Below are positions 14,074-14,345 of a DNA stretch of 14,345 bases, in pieces. The DNA comes from Zoogloeaceae bacterium (GTDB taxonomy: Bacteria; Pseudomonadota; Gammaproteobacteria; Burkholderiales; Rhodocyclaceae), in assembly GCA_031267345.1 (NCBI GenBank), contig JAIRZG010000187.1:1-14345 (forward strand), read 5' to 3'. The notes beneath the pieces were generated by a model. It was given only the letters and a program-made list of their open reading frames with translations. It did not search any database and was not told the DNA's origin. The position numbers and the translations under genes were made by a program. Position 1 is the stretch's first letter. The number at the start of each line of letters is the position of its first letter.

Positions 14074-14202
14074 CTGATCAACCCTCTCCCCCTTATTGGA
14101 GAGAGGGCGCCGTTCCGTTTGTAGGGCGGTTGGTTGGGGCTGAACCGCCGCACACCCTCTCCCCGGCCCTCTCTTCTTGTGGGAGAGCAACCGTGTTCTT
14201 TG

Positions 14203-14345
14203 TCAAGCGATTTTGGGGTTCCGCGGGGTATTGTTTTTCAACATGGCGTTCATGATGGTCAGCGACTTTCTCCTACAGGCCACGATGACGACTTTCGGGG
14301 GTTTTCCGGTTTGTTTCAGGCGTTCGGCAAATGCCTTGATGGCGC
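14203..14345 (-). mobile_element. IS110-family transposase, C-terminal end only
   Basis: The minus strand encodes the last 46 residues of a transposase that continues beyond the right edge of the window. They begin AIKAFAERLKQTGKPPKVVI and continue VACRRKSLTIMNAMLKNN, ending NPKIA before a TGA at 14205-14203. The K-V-x-x-V-A-C-x-R-K-x-L-T-I-x-N-A-M pattern is the typical C-terminus of IS110/IS1111 transposases, which carry a RuvC-like DEDD domain plus a serine-containing Tnp_20 domain and are guided by a bridge RNA. The DEDD domain and the other end of the element are not visible, so I cannot say whether the element is intact. The flanking DNA ahead of it is repeat-rich. Confidence 0.8.

Larger units (their letters stand above)
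13759..14202. other. Gene-free repeat patchwork upstream of ppk1
   Basis: These 444 bases hold no convincing gene. Instead there is a series of inverted repeats. CCCTTACGGG (13798-13807) faces CCCGCAAGGG (13821-13830) with one mismatch. GCAGGA and TCCTGC (13918-13933) form a short hairpin. CGCGAT and ATCGCG (13992-14005) sit in a repeat that reads NGRDKSRPY on the plus strand. Further along are CGGCGGC/GCCGCCG (14057-14073) and GGCGGTT/AACCGCC (14125-14149). Two CCCTCTCCCC-type units lie near 14083-14108 and 14153-14189. The ppk1 promoter must lie in the left part, but I could not identify it confidently. A 94-codon open frame here (13971-14255) is only translated repeats. Confidence 0.65.

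Noticed and set aside
13971..14255. A 94-codon open frame beginning MMARTNGRDKSRPYG
   Set aside because: It is a translation of dispersed repeats, a tandem array and the end of an insertion sequence, with no protein-like composition.

Overview
The window looks like a chromosome segment from a hydrogen-metabolising proteobacterium. The GC-rich coding style, the proteobacterial type of AlaS and Ppk1, and uptake-hydrogenase accessory proteins of the Hup/Hya type point to a betaproteobacterium, perhaps Rhodocyclales- or Nitrosomonadales-like. That placement is inference from protein style; no rRNA or other phylogenetic marker is present.

Left part, mainly plus strand (1-4828). A decayed vapBC toxin-antitoxin pair (55-555) lies just upstream of gatB, the tRNA-dependent amidotransferase subunit. 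The gatB stop overlaps the start of hupD, the [NiFe]-hydrogenase maturation protease, and hupD is followed after 2 bases by a HypC/HupF chaperone gene. The accessory set continues with hupH (3938-4828). Between hupF and hupH, where many hup operons carry hupG/hyaE, sits a reversed higBA toxin-antitoxin module. It has a perfect 9+9 bp palindrome in front of it and a large paired inverted repeat behind it. No hydrogenase structural genes are in view.

Middle part, minus strand (4849-10360). Transcription order is alaS, a probable restriction endonuclease, a gamma-class N6-adenine methyltransferase, then the ribosome-assembly GTPase rbgA. The alaS/endonuclease and methyltransferase/rbgA junctions are ATGA overlaps, so a restriction-modification pair is wedged into a housekeeping translation-related transcription unit. 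The endonuclease gene is visibly more AT-rich than its neighbours. AlaS carries an in-frame palindromic-repeat insertion.

Right part, minus strand (10523-13758). Polyphosphate kinase ppk1 overlaps, again by ATGA, an MGDG-synthase/UgtP-like lipid glycosyltransferase, a pairing that suggests phosphate economy.

The last ~590 bases (13759-14345) hold a patchwork of short palindromic and tandem repeats, then the 3' end of an IS110-family transposase running out of the window. The general picture is a housekeeping backbone repeatedly invaded by small mobile modules (two toxin-antitoxin pairs, one restriction-modification pair, an insertion sequence and dispersed palindromes) that settle at tight gene junctions.
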